NCBI GenBank assembly: GCA_002440965.1
Contig: DJWJ01000016.1
Location: 1-64,000, forward strand
Length of the DNA: 64,000 nucleotides
DNA from: Candidatus Omnitrophica bacterium UBA6233
Lineage (GTDB): Bacteria > Omnitrophota > Gorgyraeia > Gygaellales > Profunditerraquicolaceae
Reading direction: 5' to 3'
Shown: positions 7,894-15,756 of the stretch, in pieces
Layout of the letters: the number at the start of each line of letters is the position of its first letter
How positions within the stretch are numbered: position 1 is the stretch's first letter
Made by a program: the position numbers and the translations under genes
The notes under the pieces: generated by a model
The model's input: only the letters and a program-made list of their open reading frames with translations
Database searches by the model: none
What the model was told of the DNA's origin: nothing

Positions 7894-8690
7894 AGACCTT
7901 TCAACTGAAAGCGAAAATACTAGCGCAAACTAAAATAAAGGGCAATTGTTGGCATTGCGAATTAAATGCTCCGCAGGTTGCCAGAAGCTCTCTTCCCGGG
8001 CAGTTTATCAATATCCGGGTAGGCGATAATTTGGACCCGTTTTTAAGAAGACCGATTAGCATACACAGTGTGAGTGGAACGAAGGCAAGCATTCTTTATG
8101 AAGTTGTGGGCAAGGCTACAGAAATCTTGACCCAAAAGAAAAAAGGCGATTTTTTAGATGTCATTGGTCCGTTGGGCAGCGGGTTTAATTACCCAAAACC
8201 CAAAACCCAAAACCCAAAACCCATTTTAGTCGCAGGCGGCATGGGCGTAGCTCCGCTAATTTTTCTTGCCGGAAAATTAACGGAAGTCGAAAGCAAGAAA
8301 TCGAAAGTAAAAACTCTTGTGTTGATTGGAGCAAAGTCAAAAGAACATTTGCTCTGTGTTCAGGAATTTAAAAAATTGGGTTGCGCCGTAAAGATTGCTA
8401 CTGACGACGGTTCAGCCGGATTCAAGGGTAAAGTTAGTGATTTACTTAAGTATTTACTATCGACTATCGACTATCGACTATCGACTATATACGCCTGTGG
8501 GCCAAAGCCAATGCTTAAGGCGGTGGCGGATATTTCTAATGAGCGTCAAATATCAGCGCAGCTATCCCTAGAAGAACATATGAGCTGTGGAATCGGAGCA
8601 TGCCTGGGTTGCGTCGTTAAAACAAAAGATGGATTAAAACGGGCTTGCAAAGAGGGTCCGGTATTTTTAGCTAAAGATTTAGTCTGGTAA
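7890..8690 (+). CDS. pyrK: Dihydroorotate dehydrogenase electron-transfer subunit (FAD, [2Fe-2S])
   Basis: PyrK carries electrons from PyrD (FMN) through FAD and a 2Fe-2S cluster to NAD+. The FAD motif RRPISIHS (about residues 53-60), the nucleotide-binding AGGMGVAPL and the C-terminal cluster ligands in MSCGIGACLGCVV...C are present. At 266 residues it is normal length. Two unusual heptanucleotide tandem tracts lie within the coding sequence at 8192-8222 and 8457-8488 (peptides KPKTQNPKP and STIDYRLSTI). It is followed after four bases by pyrD, its obligate partner. Confidence 0.94.
   Translation: MKTFQLKAKILAQTKIKGNCWHCELNAPQVARSSLPGQFINIRVGDNLDPFLRRPISIHSVSGTKASILYEVVGKATEILTQKKKGDFLDVIGPLGSGFNYPKPKTQNPKPILVAGGMGVAPLIFLAGKLTEVESKKSKVKTLVLIGAKSKEHLLCVQEFKKLGCAVKIATDDGSAGFKGKVSDLLKYLLSTIDYRLSTIYACGPKPMLKAVADISNERQISAQLSLEEHMSCGIGACLGCVVKTKDGLKRACKEGPVFLAKDLVW
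8192..8222 (+). repeat. Heptanucleotide tandem repeat CCCAAAA (about 4.4 copies) inside pyrK
   Basis: Four full CCCAAAA units plus CCC. The unit is not a multiple of three, so gain or loss of one copy would shift the pyrK frame. It encodes a surface-like Lys/Pro/Gln loop just before the nucleotide-binding AGGMG motif. Confidence 0.9.
8457..8488 (+). repeat. Heptanucleotide tandem repeat CTATCGA (about 4.6 copies) inside pyrK
   Basis: Four full CTATCGA units plus CTAT. This is a second, sequence-unrelated 7-bp repeat in the same gene. It encodes STIDYRLSTI just before the YACGPKPM motif. A one-unit change would be frameshifting. Confidence 0.9.
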
Positions 8691-8694
8691 AAAG

Positions 8695-9612
8695 ATGAAA
8701 ACCAATCTTTCGGTAGAACTGGGAAAATTGAAATTAAATAATCCGGTGATGGTGGCCTCGGGGACTTTTGGCTATGCCGAGGAGTTTAGAGATTTTATGG
8801 ATTTAAAAAAGCTCGGTGCCATTGTTACCAAGACGATAACTTTAAAACCGCGTAAGGGAAATCCCAGTCCGCGCACTTGCGAAACTACCGGTGGCATGCT
8901 TAACTCCATTGGTTTAGAGAATCCGGGATTGGAAAATTTCATCAAAGATAAGCTCCCTTTTCTTAAAAAGCTAAGCATTCCTATAATTATAAGCGTTGCT
9001 TCAGAAGAAGAACCGGAAGAATTTCTGGAATTAGTGTCACGGTTAAACAAGATTGCAGAGGTTGCGGCTATCGAATTAAATATTTCTTGTCCTAACGTAC
9101 AGGGAAAAGATGGCCTGATTGCTCAGGATCCCGAGTCTACTTATAGAATAGTTCAAGAAGTGCGCAAGATTACCGACAAAACATTGATTACCAAGCTTTC
9201 TCCTAATGTTACGTCAATTGGAAAAGTCGCTAAGTCAGCTGAAGAGGCAGGAAGTGACGCTGTTTCCTTGATCAATACTTTGAGCGGAATGAGCATAGAT
9301 GTCCAGCGGAGAAAACCAAAAATTGCCTCGGGAGTTGCGGGCTTAAGCGGTCCGGCAATCCGGCCGGTGGCTGTAAGAATGGTTTGGGAGGTTTTTAAGA
9401 AGGTCAAGATTCCGATTATCGGCATGGGCGGCATAATGGATGCGGATAGCGCCTTGGAATTTATTATTGTCGGAGCAAGCGCTGTAAGCGTCGGGACAGC
9501 TAACTTTATCAATCCTAAAACAAGCTTGGAAATACTTTCTGGATTAAAAGAATATTTAATTCGAAACAAAATAACTGAAATCAAGGAGCTTATCGGGAGC
9601 CTAAAAGTATGA
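8695..9612 (+). CDS. pyrD: Dihydroorotate dehydrogenase, class 1B catalytic subunit
   Basis: This 305-residue FMN TIM barrel oxidises dihydroorotate to orotate. Class 1 features are the catalytic cysteine in ELNISCPN (about residue 127) and the FMN-phosphate motif GMGGIMDADSALEFI. The class 1B assignment follows from pyrK immediately upstream and implies NAD+ rather than quinone or O2 as acceptor, consistent with anaerobic life. It overlaps pyrF by four bases (ATGA). Confidence 0.96.
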   Translation: MKTNLSVELGKLKLNNPVMVASGTFGYAEEFRDFMDLKKLGAIVTKTITLKPRKGNPSPRTCETTGGMLNSIGLENPGLENFIKDKLPFLKKLSIPIIISVASEEEPEEFLELVSRLNKIAEVAAIELNISCPNVQGKDGLIAQDPESTYRIVQEVRKITDKTLITKLSPNVTSIGKVAKSAEEAGSDAVSLINTLSGMSIDVQRRKPKIASGVAGLSGPAIRPVAVRMVWEVFKKVKIPIIGMGGIMDADSALEFIIVGASAVSVGTANFINPKTSLEILSGLKEYLIRNKITEIKELIGSLKV

Positions 9613-10274
9613 AATCCGAAATAATTTTAGCTTTAGATGTGGATAATTTTGCCTTGGTAAAATATTTTGTTCATAAACTCTATCCTCAGATAAAAACATT
9701 CAAAGTAGGTATGCAGCTTTATACTGCCATCGGACCAAGGGTAATCAAAATGATTCATCAAAAGGGCGGCGAGGTCTTTCTGGACTTAAAATTCCTCGAT
9801 ATTCCCAATACTGTCGCTAAGGCGGTGCGTGAGGCGGTCCGTCATAATGTTAAGATGCTTACTCTGCATATATGCGGCGGCCAAGAAATGCTTAAGGCCG
9901 CGGTATCTGCTGCTAAAGATGAAGCCAAAAAATCAAAAGCCAAAAAGCCATTATTAATCGGCGTTACGGTTTTAACCAGTCAAAAAACCCTTTCCAGCCA
10001 AGTGTTCAAGCTGGCTAAAATCGGGATCGCTTCCGGATTAGACGGGGTAGTTTGCTCGGCTCAGGAAGCAAGAAGCCTAAGAAAAATAATTAAAAGAAAA
10101 TTTGTGATAGTTACCCCCGGGATAAGGCCGGAGGGGATAGACAGAAACGATCAAAAACGTATTGCTACTGTGTCCGAAGCGATTAAAGCCGGAAGCAATT
10201 TCTTGGTTATTGGCCGGCCGATATTAGAATCCGATAATCCGCTTCAGACGGTAAAATCTTTAAAGGTAAGGTAA
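9609..10274 (+). CDS. pyrF: Orotidine 5'-phosphate decarboxylase
   Basis: The last enzyme of UMP synthesis, 221 residues. The catalytic DxKxxD motif is seen in LDLKFLDIPNT, and the phosphate-binding segment is near ITVTPGIRPEG and VIGRPI. It overlaps pyrD by four bases and closes the pyr block. No pyrE or pyrG is visible in the window. Confidence 0.95.
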   Translation: MKSEIILALDVDNFALVKYFVHKLYPQIKTFKVGMQLYTAIGPRVIKMIHQKGGEVFLDLKFLDIPNTVAKAVREAVRHNVKMLTLHICGGQEMLKAAVSAAKDEAKKSKAKKPLLIGVTVLTSQKTLSSQVFKLAKIGIASGLDGVVCSAQEARSLRKIIKRKFVIVTPGIRPEGIDRNDQKRIATVSEAIKAGSNFLVIGRPILESDNPLQTVKSLKVR

Positions 10275-10289
10275 AAGGGGAGATAATAT

Positions 10290-10691
10290 ATGCAAAAAAA
10301 ATTGGCAGTTTTTATTTCTTCATTAATCTTATTGACGAATATTTGCGGTTGTGTTGCTTTAATAGCGGGAAGCGTTGCCGGCGGAGCAGGGACGGCAGTT
10401 TGGCTTTCGGGAAAATTAGTTCAGTCTGTAGATTTTCCGCTTGATCAGGTAGCCAAGGCTGCCAAAGAATATTTAGAATCGGGTAAATTTGCTTTAACAA
10501 GTAAGGAAACTATTTCCTCCGGACATGCAGTGGTTCAGATCAGAAGCAGGTATATTAGCGGAGAAAGAGTGCGTATAGATATTCATAAAATTACCGAAAC
10601 AAGATCGCGTATTGAAATACGGGTTGGCACATTGATGGGAAATAGAGAAGCCGCGGATAAAGTCTTAAAAGGAATTACCGAACGATTGTAA
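10290..10691 (+). CDS. DUF3568-like lipoprotein
   Basis: The 133-residue protein has a short signal peptide ending in the lipobox ICGC (Cys about residue 21), followed by a Gly/Ala-rich segment and a mixed alpha/beta domain. The pattern fits the small DUF3568 lipoproteins common in Omnitrophota and Planctomycetes-type genomes. Function is unknown. GGGGAGA precedes the ATG at good spacing, 15 bases after pyrF. Confidence 0.65.
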   Translation: MQKKLAVFISSLILLTNICGCVALIAGSVAGGAGTAVWLSGKLVQSVDFPLDQVAKAAKEYLESGKFALTSKETISSGHAVVQIRSRYISGERVRIDIHKITETRSRIEIRVGTLMGNREAADKVLKGITERL

Positions 10692-10724
10692 TTTGAAGCA
10701 GTTAACTTTTTGATATAAAATGAA

Positions 10725-11417
10725 TTGAGAACAGAGGAAAGAATAAGGGCAAGGAAGTTTCGGACGCAAGGTTTATCTCTTAGGGAGATTTGTGGGAGAA
10801 TTAAGTGTTCTAAAAGTTCAGTAAGTGGATGGGTGCGCGATATCCCCTTAACTACCGAGCAAATTGCAAGGCTTAAGTTAAAGCAGGATAAGGGCCGCGC
10901 CAATGCTGCTAATCATCCTAATAGCCCTAAGCAGGTTTGGGTGAGAATACGTAGTGATATCATAACTTCTGCTGTCAAAGAAATTCCTGCTATCCCCTCA
11001 GGTTTGGCGTTAAAAATAGTTGGAACAGCATTATATTGGGGTGAAGGATATAAAGCGGTAGATAATATGGTTAGCTTTAGCAATTCTGATCCTCAAATGA
11101 TTGCCTTGATGATGAAATTTTTTAAAGAAATATGCAAAGTGCCAAAAGTAAAATTTCGTGGAGCAACACATATCCACCCGCACTTAGATAAAATAAAATC
11201 CGAAAAATTTTGGGTAAAGGTTAGCGGAATACCGCTAACACAATTTCATAAGACTCAATTCGGGGTTAGTAGAGTCAGTAAACAAAAAAGAGATTCATTG
11301 CCTTTAGGCACTTTTAGTATAATAATATGTGATGCTCGCCTTCAGTCAAAGATTAAAGGTTGGATTAAAGGACTGGAGGCCTGGATTAATATTCGGGCGG
11401 TTAGTTCAGTTGGTTAG
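10725..11417 (+). CDS. HTH protein with LAGLIDADG-like C-terminal domain, overlapping tRNA-Val
   Basis: The 230-residue protein starts at TTG. Residues about 5-40 form a helix-turn-helix (LSLREICGRIKCSKSSVSGWV). Residues about 90-215 read as VGTALYWGEGYK...VSFSNSDPQMIALMMKFF...FWVKVSG, a layout similar to one LAGLIDADG homing-endonuclease repeat (glycine/acidic helix, then beta strands and a leucine-rich helix). That relation is my inference and the usual catalytic Asp is replaced by Glu/Gly-rich WGEG. The last 23 bases lie inside the tRNA-Val gene, and the stop codon is formed by its D-arm. A selfish or formerly mobile gene at a tRNA is plausible. Confidence 0.6.
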   Translation: MRTEERIRARKFRTQGLSLREICGRIKCSKSSVSGWVRDIPLTTEQIARLKLKQDKGRANAANHPNSPKQVWVRIRSDIITSAVKEIPAIPSGLALKIVGTALYWGEGYKAVDNMVSFSNSDPQMIALMMKFFKEICKVPKVKFRGATHIHPHLDKIKSEKFWVKVSGIPLTQFHKTQFGVSRVSKQKRDSLPLGTFSIIICDARLQSKIKGWIKGLEAWINIRAVSSVG

Positions 11418-11471
11418 AACGCGTGATTTACATTCACGAAGTCAGGGGTTCAAGTCCTCTACCGCCCACCA
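11395..11471 (+). tRNA. tRNA-Val (anticodon TAC)
   Basis: The acceptor is GGGCGGT/ACCGCCC, the anticodon stem CGTGA/TCACG with loop TTTACAT (anticodon TAC, codon GUA), and the T arm contains GGTTCAAGTCC. Discriminator A and an encoded CCA end at 11471. Its first 23 bases double as the end of the upstream ORF. Confidence 0.95.
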
Positions 11472-11539
11472 TTAATTTAACCGAAAAACCTGTTGCAAGG
11501 AAACTGTTTTTAAGCTACAATTTACATCCTTATACTCTT

Positions 11540-11615
11540 GGGGTCGTAGCTTAGCCTGGCTTAAAGCGCCTCCCTGTCACGGAGGAGATCGCGAGTCCGA
11601 ATCTCGTCGGCCCCG
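11540..11615 (+). tRNA. tRNA-Asp (anticodon GTC)
   Basis: The acceptor is GGGGTCG/CGGCCCC, the anticodon stem CCTCC/GGAGG with loop CTGTCAC (anticodon GTC), followed by a T arm and discriminator G. CCA is not encoded. It follows tRNA-Val by about 70 bases and is followed by a terminator. Confidence 0.95.
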
Positions 11616-11626
11616 TTAATTCCCGC

Positions 11627-11656
11627 AATCCCTATAAGCAGCTATAGGGATTTTTT
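11627..11656 (+). terminator. Rho-independent terminator after the tRNA pair
   Basis: A 10-bp perfect stem AATCCCTATA/TATAGGGATT with loop AGCAGC is followed by a T-run. Confidence 0.9.
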
Positions 11657-11687
11657 GGAAAAACTAGTTATAAAAAAGGAGGAATTG

Positions 11688-12092
11688 ATGCGGAAAATTT
11701 ATTCCCTGTTTTTGTGCTTTTTGTTTTTATCGGGATGCTCGACCGCCGGTTCTCATTTGAAATCAGTGCAATCCGACGCAGGGGACAAGGTAACCGTGGG
11801 CAAGGTTCAGCGCGAGATACGCGTAGGCATGTCTTCGGCAAAAGTTATCGAGGTCTTGGGTTCTCCCAATGTTGTTTCTACCGACGAAAATAGGCTGGAA
11901 GTCTGGGTTTATGATAAAATCGCTACCGATGTAGCTTATTCCAGCAATGAGGGCGGTGTTTGGTTGATAATCGCGGGTATCGGAGGAAATTCCGGGGCGG
12001 CCTCAACTTCTCAGAGGACATTGACCATTGTAATTAAATTTGATGCCGATAAAAAGGTTCGCGACTTCGCGTATCATTCTTCCAGCTTCTAA
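11688..12092 (+). CDS. SmpA/BamE-like small lipoprotein
   Basis: The 134-residue protein has the signal peptide MRKIYSLFLCFLFLSGC with lipobox LSGC. The mature part contains IRVGMSSAKVIEVLGSPNVV...EVWVYD, the pattern of SmpA/OmlA/BamE-fold domains (helix pair then a beta sheet with a Trp-Tyr strand). The ATG at 11688 has AGGAGG just upstream; an earlier TTG at 11655 would lie inside the terminator. An outer-membrane or periplasmic scaffold role is inferred from the fold only. Two further lipoproteins follow. Confidence 0.7.
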   Translation: MRKIYSLFLCFLFLSGCSTAGSHLKSVQSDAGDKVTVGKVQREIRVGMSSAKVIEVLGSPNVVSTDENRLEVWVYDKIATDVAYSSNEGGVWLIIAGIGGNSGAASTSQRTLTIVIKFDADKKVRDFAYHSSSF

Positions 12093-12104
12093 AGGAGCAA
12101 AATC

Positions 12105-12665
12105 GTGAAGTTAGCTTTTAGGTTTTTGCGCCCGTTTTTTGTTATATTTTTTTGTTTTAACCTGGTTGGCTGTGTAAGCGTTCCCAGCGGATTCCTGAAA
12201 CCGCCGGAAGGGTATCTGGAGAAAAGGCAGCTGCAAACGCGCCAGTATGAGACGGCTAACGAAGAGCAAATTGTGATGGCTGTAGCTGGAGTCCTGCAAG
12301 ATCTAGGTTTTAATCTGGATAACAGCGAAACCCGGTTGGGTTTGGTTTCCGCTTCCAAGAAAGCCGATGCCAAAAGTAAGGGGCAGATTACCGGGGCGGT
12401 TATTCTGGATGTGTTGGCTGCTTTTGGCGGGAGTTATTCAAACAGCACGGCACAGTGCGATAAGTCGCAGGTGGTAAGAGCTTCAGTTATTGTTAAGCCT
12501 GCTCTTGAAGGGCGCAAAATGGTCGTGCGGGTTACCTTTCAACGGATTGTCTGGAATATGAGTAATCAGATTAGCAGGGTAGAAACCATTAACGAGCCGT
12601 TAATGTACCAGAAATTTTTTGATAGTTTATCCAAGGCAATATTTTTAGAGGCTCAGCAAGTATGA
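12105..12665 (+). CDS. Lipoprotein, first of a tandem paralogous pair
   Basis: The 186-residue protein starts at GTG 12105 with AAGGAG upstream. The signal peptide ends at the lipobox LVGC (Cys about 23). The core QTRQYETANEEQIVMAVAGVL and LGFNLDNSETRLGLVSASK aligns with the next protein (QTRAFDTADKKKMLQNVIST, DFVIDKADFTLGSVTGSK). The pair therefore arose by duplication; this copy has an extra Gly/Ser-rich insertion (about 95-115). No function is recognised. Confidence 0.7.
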   Translation: MKLAFRFLRPFFVIFFCFNLVGCVSVPSGFLKPPEGYLEKRQLQTRQYETANEEQIVMAVAGVLQDLGFNLDNSETRLGLVSASKKADAKSKGQITGAVILDVLAAFGGSYSNSTAQCDKSQVVRASVIVKPALEGRKMVVRVTFQRIVWNMSNQISRVETINEPLMYQKFFDSLSKAIFLEAQQV

Positions 12666-13087
12666 GAAATTGTAGCTTTTTAGTTTTTCTTTTGTTCATA
12701 AGTATCGTTTTATCCGGTTGTGCTACTCCCGCCTCCAGCGTCCTTACCGCTGAATCCAGTCAGGTAAGATTAAGAAGTATCCAGACCAGGGCATTTGATA
12801 CGGCGGACAAAAAGAAGATGCTGCAAAACGTAATCAGCACTATGCAGGACCTGGATTTTGTCATTGATAAGGCTGATTTTACGCTTGGTTCGGTTACCGG
12901 GTCTAAATTTTTGGGTTACGAAGTAGTTACAATGAGCGTAACTGTGCGGCCCAGAGGCGAAAAACAGCTGTTGGTTAGAGCCAACGCTCAGTACGGTATT
13001 AAGTCTGTAGAAGACCCCGCAACCTATCAGGATTTTTTTGTTGCTCTGGAAAAAGCTATATTTTTGACCGCGCAGCAGGTTGATTAA
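12662..13087 (+). CDS. Lipoprotein, second of a tandem paralogous pair
   Basis: The 141-residue lipoprotein (lipobox LSGC) overlaps the previous gene by four bases (ATGA), so translation is coupled. The mature part is a shorter version of the preceding paralogue, and both end in the same F..(L/S)..KAIFL.AQQV pattern. A terminator follows after 25 bases, closing a three-lipoprotein operon. Function is unknown; dimerisation of the two paralogues is a guess. Confidence 0.7.
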   Translation: MRNCSFLVFLLFISIVLSGCATPASSVLTAESSQVRLRSIQTRAFDTADKKKMLQNVISTMQDLDFVIDKADFTLGSVTGSKFLGYEVVTMSVTVRPRGEKQLLVRANAQYGIKSVEDPATYQDFFVALEKAIFLTAQQVD

Positions 13088-13112
13088 AGATTAAAGCAGG
13101 TATTTGATTACG

Positions 13113-13139
13113 GGCTGGATTTGACCATCCAGCCTTTTT
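13113..13139 (+). terminator. Rho-independent terminator of the lipoprotein operon
   Basis: An 8-bp stem GGCTGGAT/ATCCAGCC with loop TTGACC is followed by TTTTT. Confidence 0.9.
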
Positions 13140-13202
13140 ATTTAACTTACTTGGTTCGATTTATGGTATACTTATTATAATTGTTAAACCTTAGGAGGCT
13201 AG

Positions 13203-13523
13203 ATGGCCACGATTGATGATTTCAGAAAAATAGAACTAAAAGTCGCTCAAATTAAAGAGGTTAGCGAACATCCTAACGCGGATAAACTTTTGATTTTGAC
13301 CTTGGATTTAGGAGATAAAACAAAACAGGTAGTCGCCGGGATAAGAAGCGCCTACACCAGGGAAACGCTCTTGGGCAAATATGTGGTAGTAGTGGATAAC
13401 CTGGATCCGGCTGTTTTAAGGGGCGTGGAGAGCCAGGGAATGGTTTTGGCCGGCTCAGATGAATCAGGAGTAGTAATTATTAGTCCGGAAAGGCCGTTGA
13501 AGCTAGGGAGCATAGTTAAATGA
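13203..13523 (+). CDS. MetRS C-terminal-like tRNA-binding (EMAP II/OB-fold) domain protein
   Basis: The 106-residue stand-alone domain matches the dimerising tRNA-binding module found at the C-terminus of methionyl-tRNA synthetase. Visible motifs are RKIELKVAQI, EHPNADKL and GVESQGMVLA. Such free domains act as MetG-beta subunits or CsaA-like proteins; a partner MetRS is not in the window. It has a strong TAGGAGG site and overlaps the next gene by four bases. Confidence 0.85.
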   Translation: MATIDDFRKIELKVAQIKEVSEHPNADKLLILTLDLGDKTKQVVAGIRSAYTRETLLGKYVVVVDNLDPAVLRGVESQGMVLAGSDESGVVIISPERPLKLGSIVK

Positions 13524-14026
13524 TTAGGCAATTGGTCCCGGAAAGCGTCTGCCTTAAATGCCAGGGTTGCTGTCGTTTTAAAGAAATTGATTCGGTTTGG
13601 ACTCCATGCTTATTGGAGGAAGAGGTTCAGGATTTAATCGATCAAGACATCCCTCCTGCGTATATTAATATGCAGAAGAAGATTAGCCCTGTTCCTAATC
13701 CTAAGGGCGAGGGGTTTGTCTGCGCTTTTTTTGCAAGCGAAAGCAACAAGTGTAAGATTTACACTATCCGGCCTTTTGAGTGCCAGCTTTATCCGTTTCT
13801 GATCAATTTGAGGGATAAAAAAGTGGTCCTGACAGTGGATTTGAATTGTCCATATATAAAAGAGAATATAAGTAAAAAAGAGTTTAAAGAACACGTTAGT
13901 TATCTATCGTCCTATCTGAATTCTCCGGAACAGTTAGAGATGTTAAAAGATAACCCCCAAATCATTCAAGCTTACGAAGATGTTTTGGATGTGATTGAGC
14001 TCAAGCTTCTTGATGGCGATAAATAA
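13520..14026 (+). CDS. YkgJ-type cysteine-cluster protein
   Basis: The 168-residue protein shows the YkgJ/UPF0153 pattern CLKCQGCCRF (about residues 11-20), CAFF, CKIYTIRPFECQLYPF and a later CPYI, which likely binds zinc or an Fe-S cluster. Function is unknown. It is coupled to the genes on both sides by overlap. Confidence 0.8.
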   Translation: MIRQLVPESVCLKCQGCCRFKEIDSVWTPCLLEEEVQDLIDQDIPPAYINMQKKISPVPNPKGEGFVCAFFASESNKCKIYTIRPFECQLYPFLINLRDKKVVLTVDLNCPYIKENISKKEFKEHVSYLSSYLNSPEQLEMLKDNPQIIQAYEDVLDVIELKLLDGDK

Positions 14027-14903
14027 ACTAAGGCTTGGCGACAAGAAAATATTCGATAAATATCTGGCTTTCGAAAAGCACGAATTATCCGTTTATTCCT
14101 TCGCGAATATTTACATCTGGAGAAAGTTTTTTGATATACGTTGGGCCTTGATCAATAATAGCCTGTGTGTTTTTTTTCAGGATAAAATCGGCACGTTTTT
14201 ATATCTTTCTCCGTTAGGTAAAAATAGAAATCCGCAAACTACAAAAGAAGTTTTCACGATTCTGGAAGAATTGAATAAAAATCCGGAGTTCGCTCATATT
14301 GAAAACGTCGAAGAAAAGGATTTGGATTTTTACAGGGAATTAGGCTTTAGATGCGAATTAAAAGCCTATGATTATCTTTGTAAACGCGTTGATTTAGCCG
14401 GATTAAAAGGGAATAAATTTAAATCCAAGCGTTCAAGTTGCAATTATTTTATCAAACACAATGATTTTACTTGGGAGAGGCTTTTGCTAAAAGATAGAAG
14501 TGCCTGCGTCAAGCTATATAATCTTTGGCAAAAACAAAGACAGGCGGATAACCCCGATCGTATCTATCAGGGATTATTAAATGATGGTTCAGTTGCCTTA
14601 AAAGAAGCGCTGGACAATTATAAGGCATTAGGTTTACAAGGTGTCGTGGTTAAGCTAAGTAAAGAAGTAAAAGGTTTTACTTTTGGGTTTGAACTGAATC
14701 CGGATACGTTTTGCATATTATACGAAATAACAGATCTTTCGGTTAAGGGTTTGGCGCAATTTATTTTCCGTTCCTTTAGTCAAGAACTAAAAGATTACAA
14801 ATTTATCAATGTTATGGATGACTCCGGTCTAGAAAACCTTAAAAAAGTAAAATTGTCGTATCATCCGCAGGAATTAGTCCCGGCGTATATCGTGAGAAAT
14901 TAA
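14013..14903 (+). CDS. DUF2156 (phosphatidylglycerol lysyltransferase C-terminal-like, GNAT-fold) protein
   Basis: The 296-residue protein has the soluble tandem-GNAT pattern of DUF2156/LPG-synthase C-terminal domains: F..(F/Y)SFANIYIWR near the start, YDYLCKRVDLAGLKGNKF..KRSSCNYF in the middle, and LGLQGVVVKLSKEVKGFTFGFELN. There is no membrane domain. Members can transfer aminoacyl groups from aminoacyl-tRNA; the substrate here is unknown. The ATG at 14013 is preferred over the TTG at 13995. Confidence 0.75.
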   Translation: MAINKLRLGDKKIFDKYLAFEKHELSVYSFANIYIWRKFFDIRWALINNSLCVFFQDKIGTFLYLSPLGKNRNPQTTKEVFTILEELNKNPEFAHIENVEEKDLDFYRELGFRCELKAYDYLCKRVDLAGLKGNKFKSKRSSCNYFIKHNDFTWERLLLKDRSACVKLYNLWQKQRQADNPDRIYQGLLNDGSVALKEALDNYKALGLQGVVVKLSKEVKGFTFGFELNPDTFCILYEITDLSVKGLAQFIFRSFSQELKDYKFINVMDDSGLENLKKVKLSYHPQELVPAYIVRN

Positions 14904-14904
14904 T

Positions 14905-15756
14905 ATGGGTAAAAACATAGACGACATAGAATTCGTAATTTTTGATACTGAGACTACCGGATTGGATCCTTCTTTGGGAGACCGGATAGTCGAGATTGCC
15001 GCGCTAAGGTTTAAAGGCAGGGAAAGGCTAGCGGAGTTTCAGACGTTAGTGAATCCGGATAGGCCTGTATCTAGTGCAGCCTTCGCGGTCAATAAAATCA
15101 GCGCGGATATGCTTAAAGACGCTCCCAACCCAACTGAAGTAATCCCGAAGTTTCTGGATTTTATTCAAGGCAGCTGCCTTTGTTCCTATAACGCGGGATT
15201 TGACCTGGAATTCCTGAATAATGAGTTTAAAATATTAGGCATTCCCGCATTAAAAGATATTGTGGTAGTGGATGCGCTTAAGATGGCCAAGCGTCTTATG
15301 CCGGGGTTAGAGCGTTACGCGCTTTGGTTTGTGGCGGATGCCTTAGGAATAAAAATTCAGCAAAAACACCGCGCATTTTCCGATGTTGAACTTACCTTAG
15401 GTGCTTTCTATAAATTAAAAGATATGCTTGCGGCTAAAAGCATAATTGATTTTAATAAATTTGTCGGTTTATTTAGCATTGATCCGGTTCTGCTAGAGAC
15501 TATCAATAACCAAAAGATTGCTCAGATCCAGGAGGCGTTGAATTTAAAGGTCCAAGTAAAAATCGAATATATTTCTGCTTCCAGCGCTCAGGTTACTGAG
15601 CGCGAGGTTGTGCCGAAAGAAATTAAGCAGGAGAATGGCCGTAATTATCTGGTTGGATATTGTTGTTTAAAACGGCAAGAGCGGTCATTTCGGGTTGATA
15701 ATATACTGCATATTGAGCTGGTGTATGAAAACAGTAAAGATCAAATTACCCGTTAA
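14905..15756 (+). CDS. DnaQ-like 3'-5' exonuclease fused to a WYL domain
   Basis: Residues about 8-175 are a DEDDh exonuclease: FDTETTGLD (Exo I), SYNAGFDLEFLNNE (Exo II) and HRAFSDVELT (Exo III). Residues about 208-278 read VKIEYISASSAQVTEREVVPKEI...YLVGYCCLKRQERSFRVDNILHIEL, the WYL pattern (a ligand or nucleic-acid sensing SH3-like fold). The fusion suggests an exonuclease controlled by a bound ligand or DNA, in repair or defence; this is inference. It overlaps hypF by about 30 bases. Confidence 0.85.
   Translation: MGKNIDDIEFVIFDTETTGLDPSLGDRIVEIAALRFKGRERLAEFQTLVNPDRPVSSAAFAVNKISADMLKDAPNPTEVIPKFLDFIQGSCLCSYNAGFDLEFLNNEFKILGIPALKDIVVVDALKMAKRLMPGLERYALWFVADALGIKIQQKHRAFSDVELTLGAFYKLKDMLAAKSIIDFNKFVGLFSIDPVLLETINNQKIAQIQEALNLKVQVKIEYISASSAQVTEREVVPKEIKQENGRNYLVGYCCLKRQERSFRVDNILHIELVYENSKDQITR

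Noticed and set aside
8192..8488. Sequencing artefact explaining the pyrK repeats
   Set aside because: The frame and all downstream motifs are intact across both tracts, so they are accepted as real, though read-level checking would be decisive.
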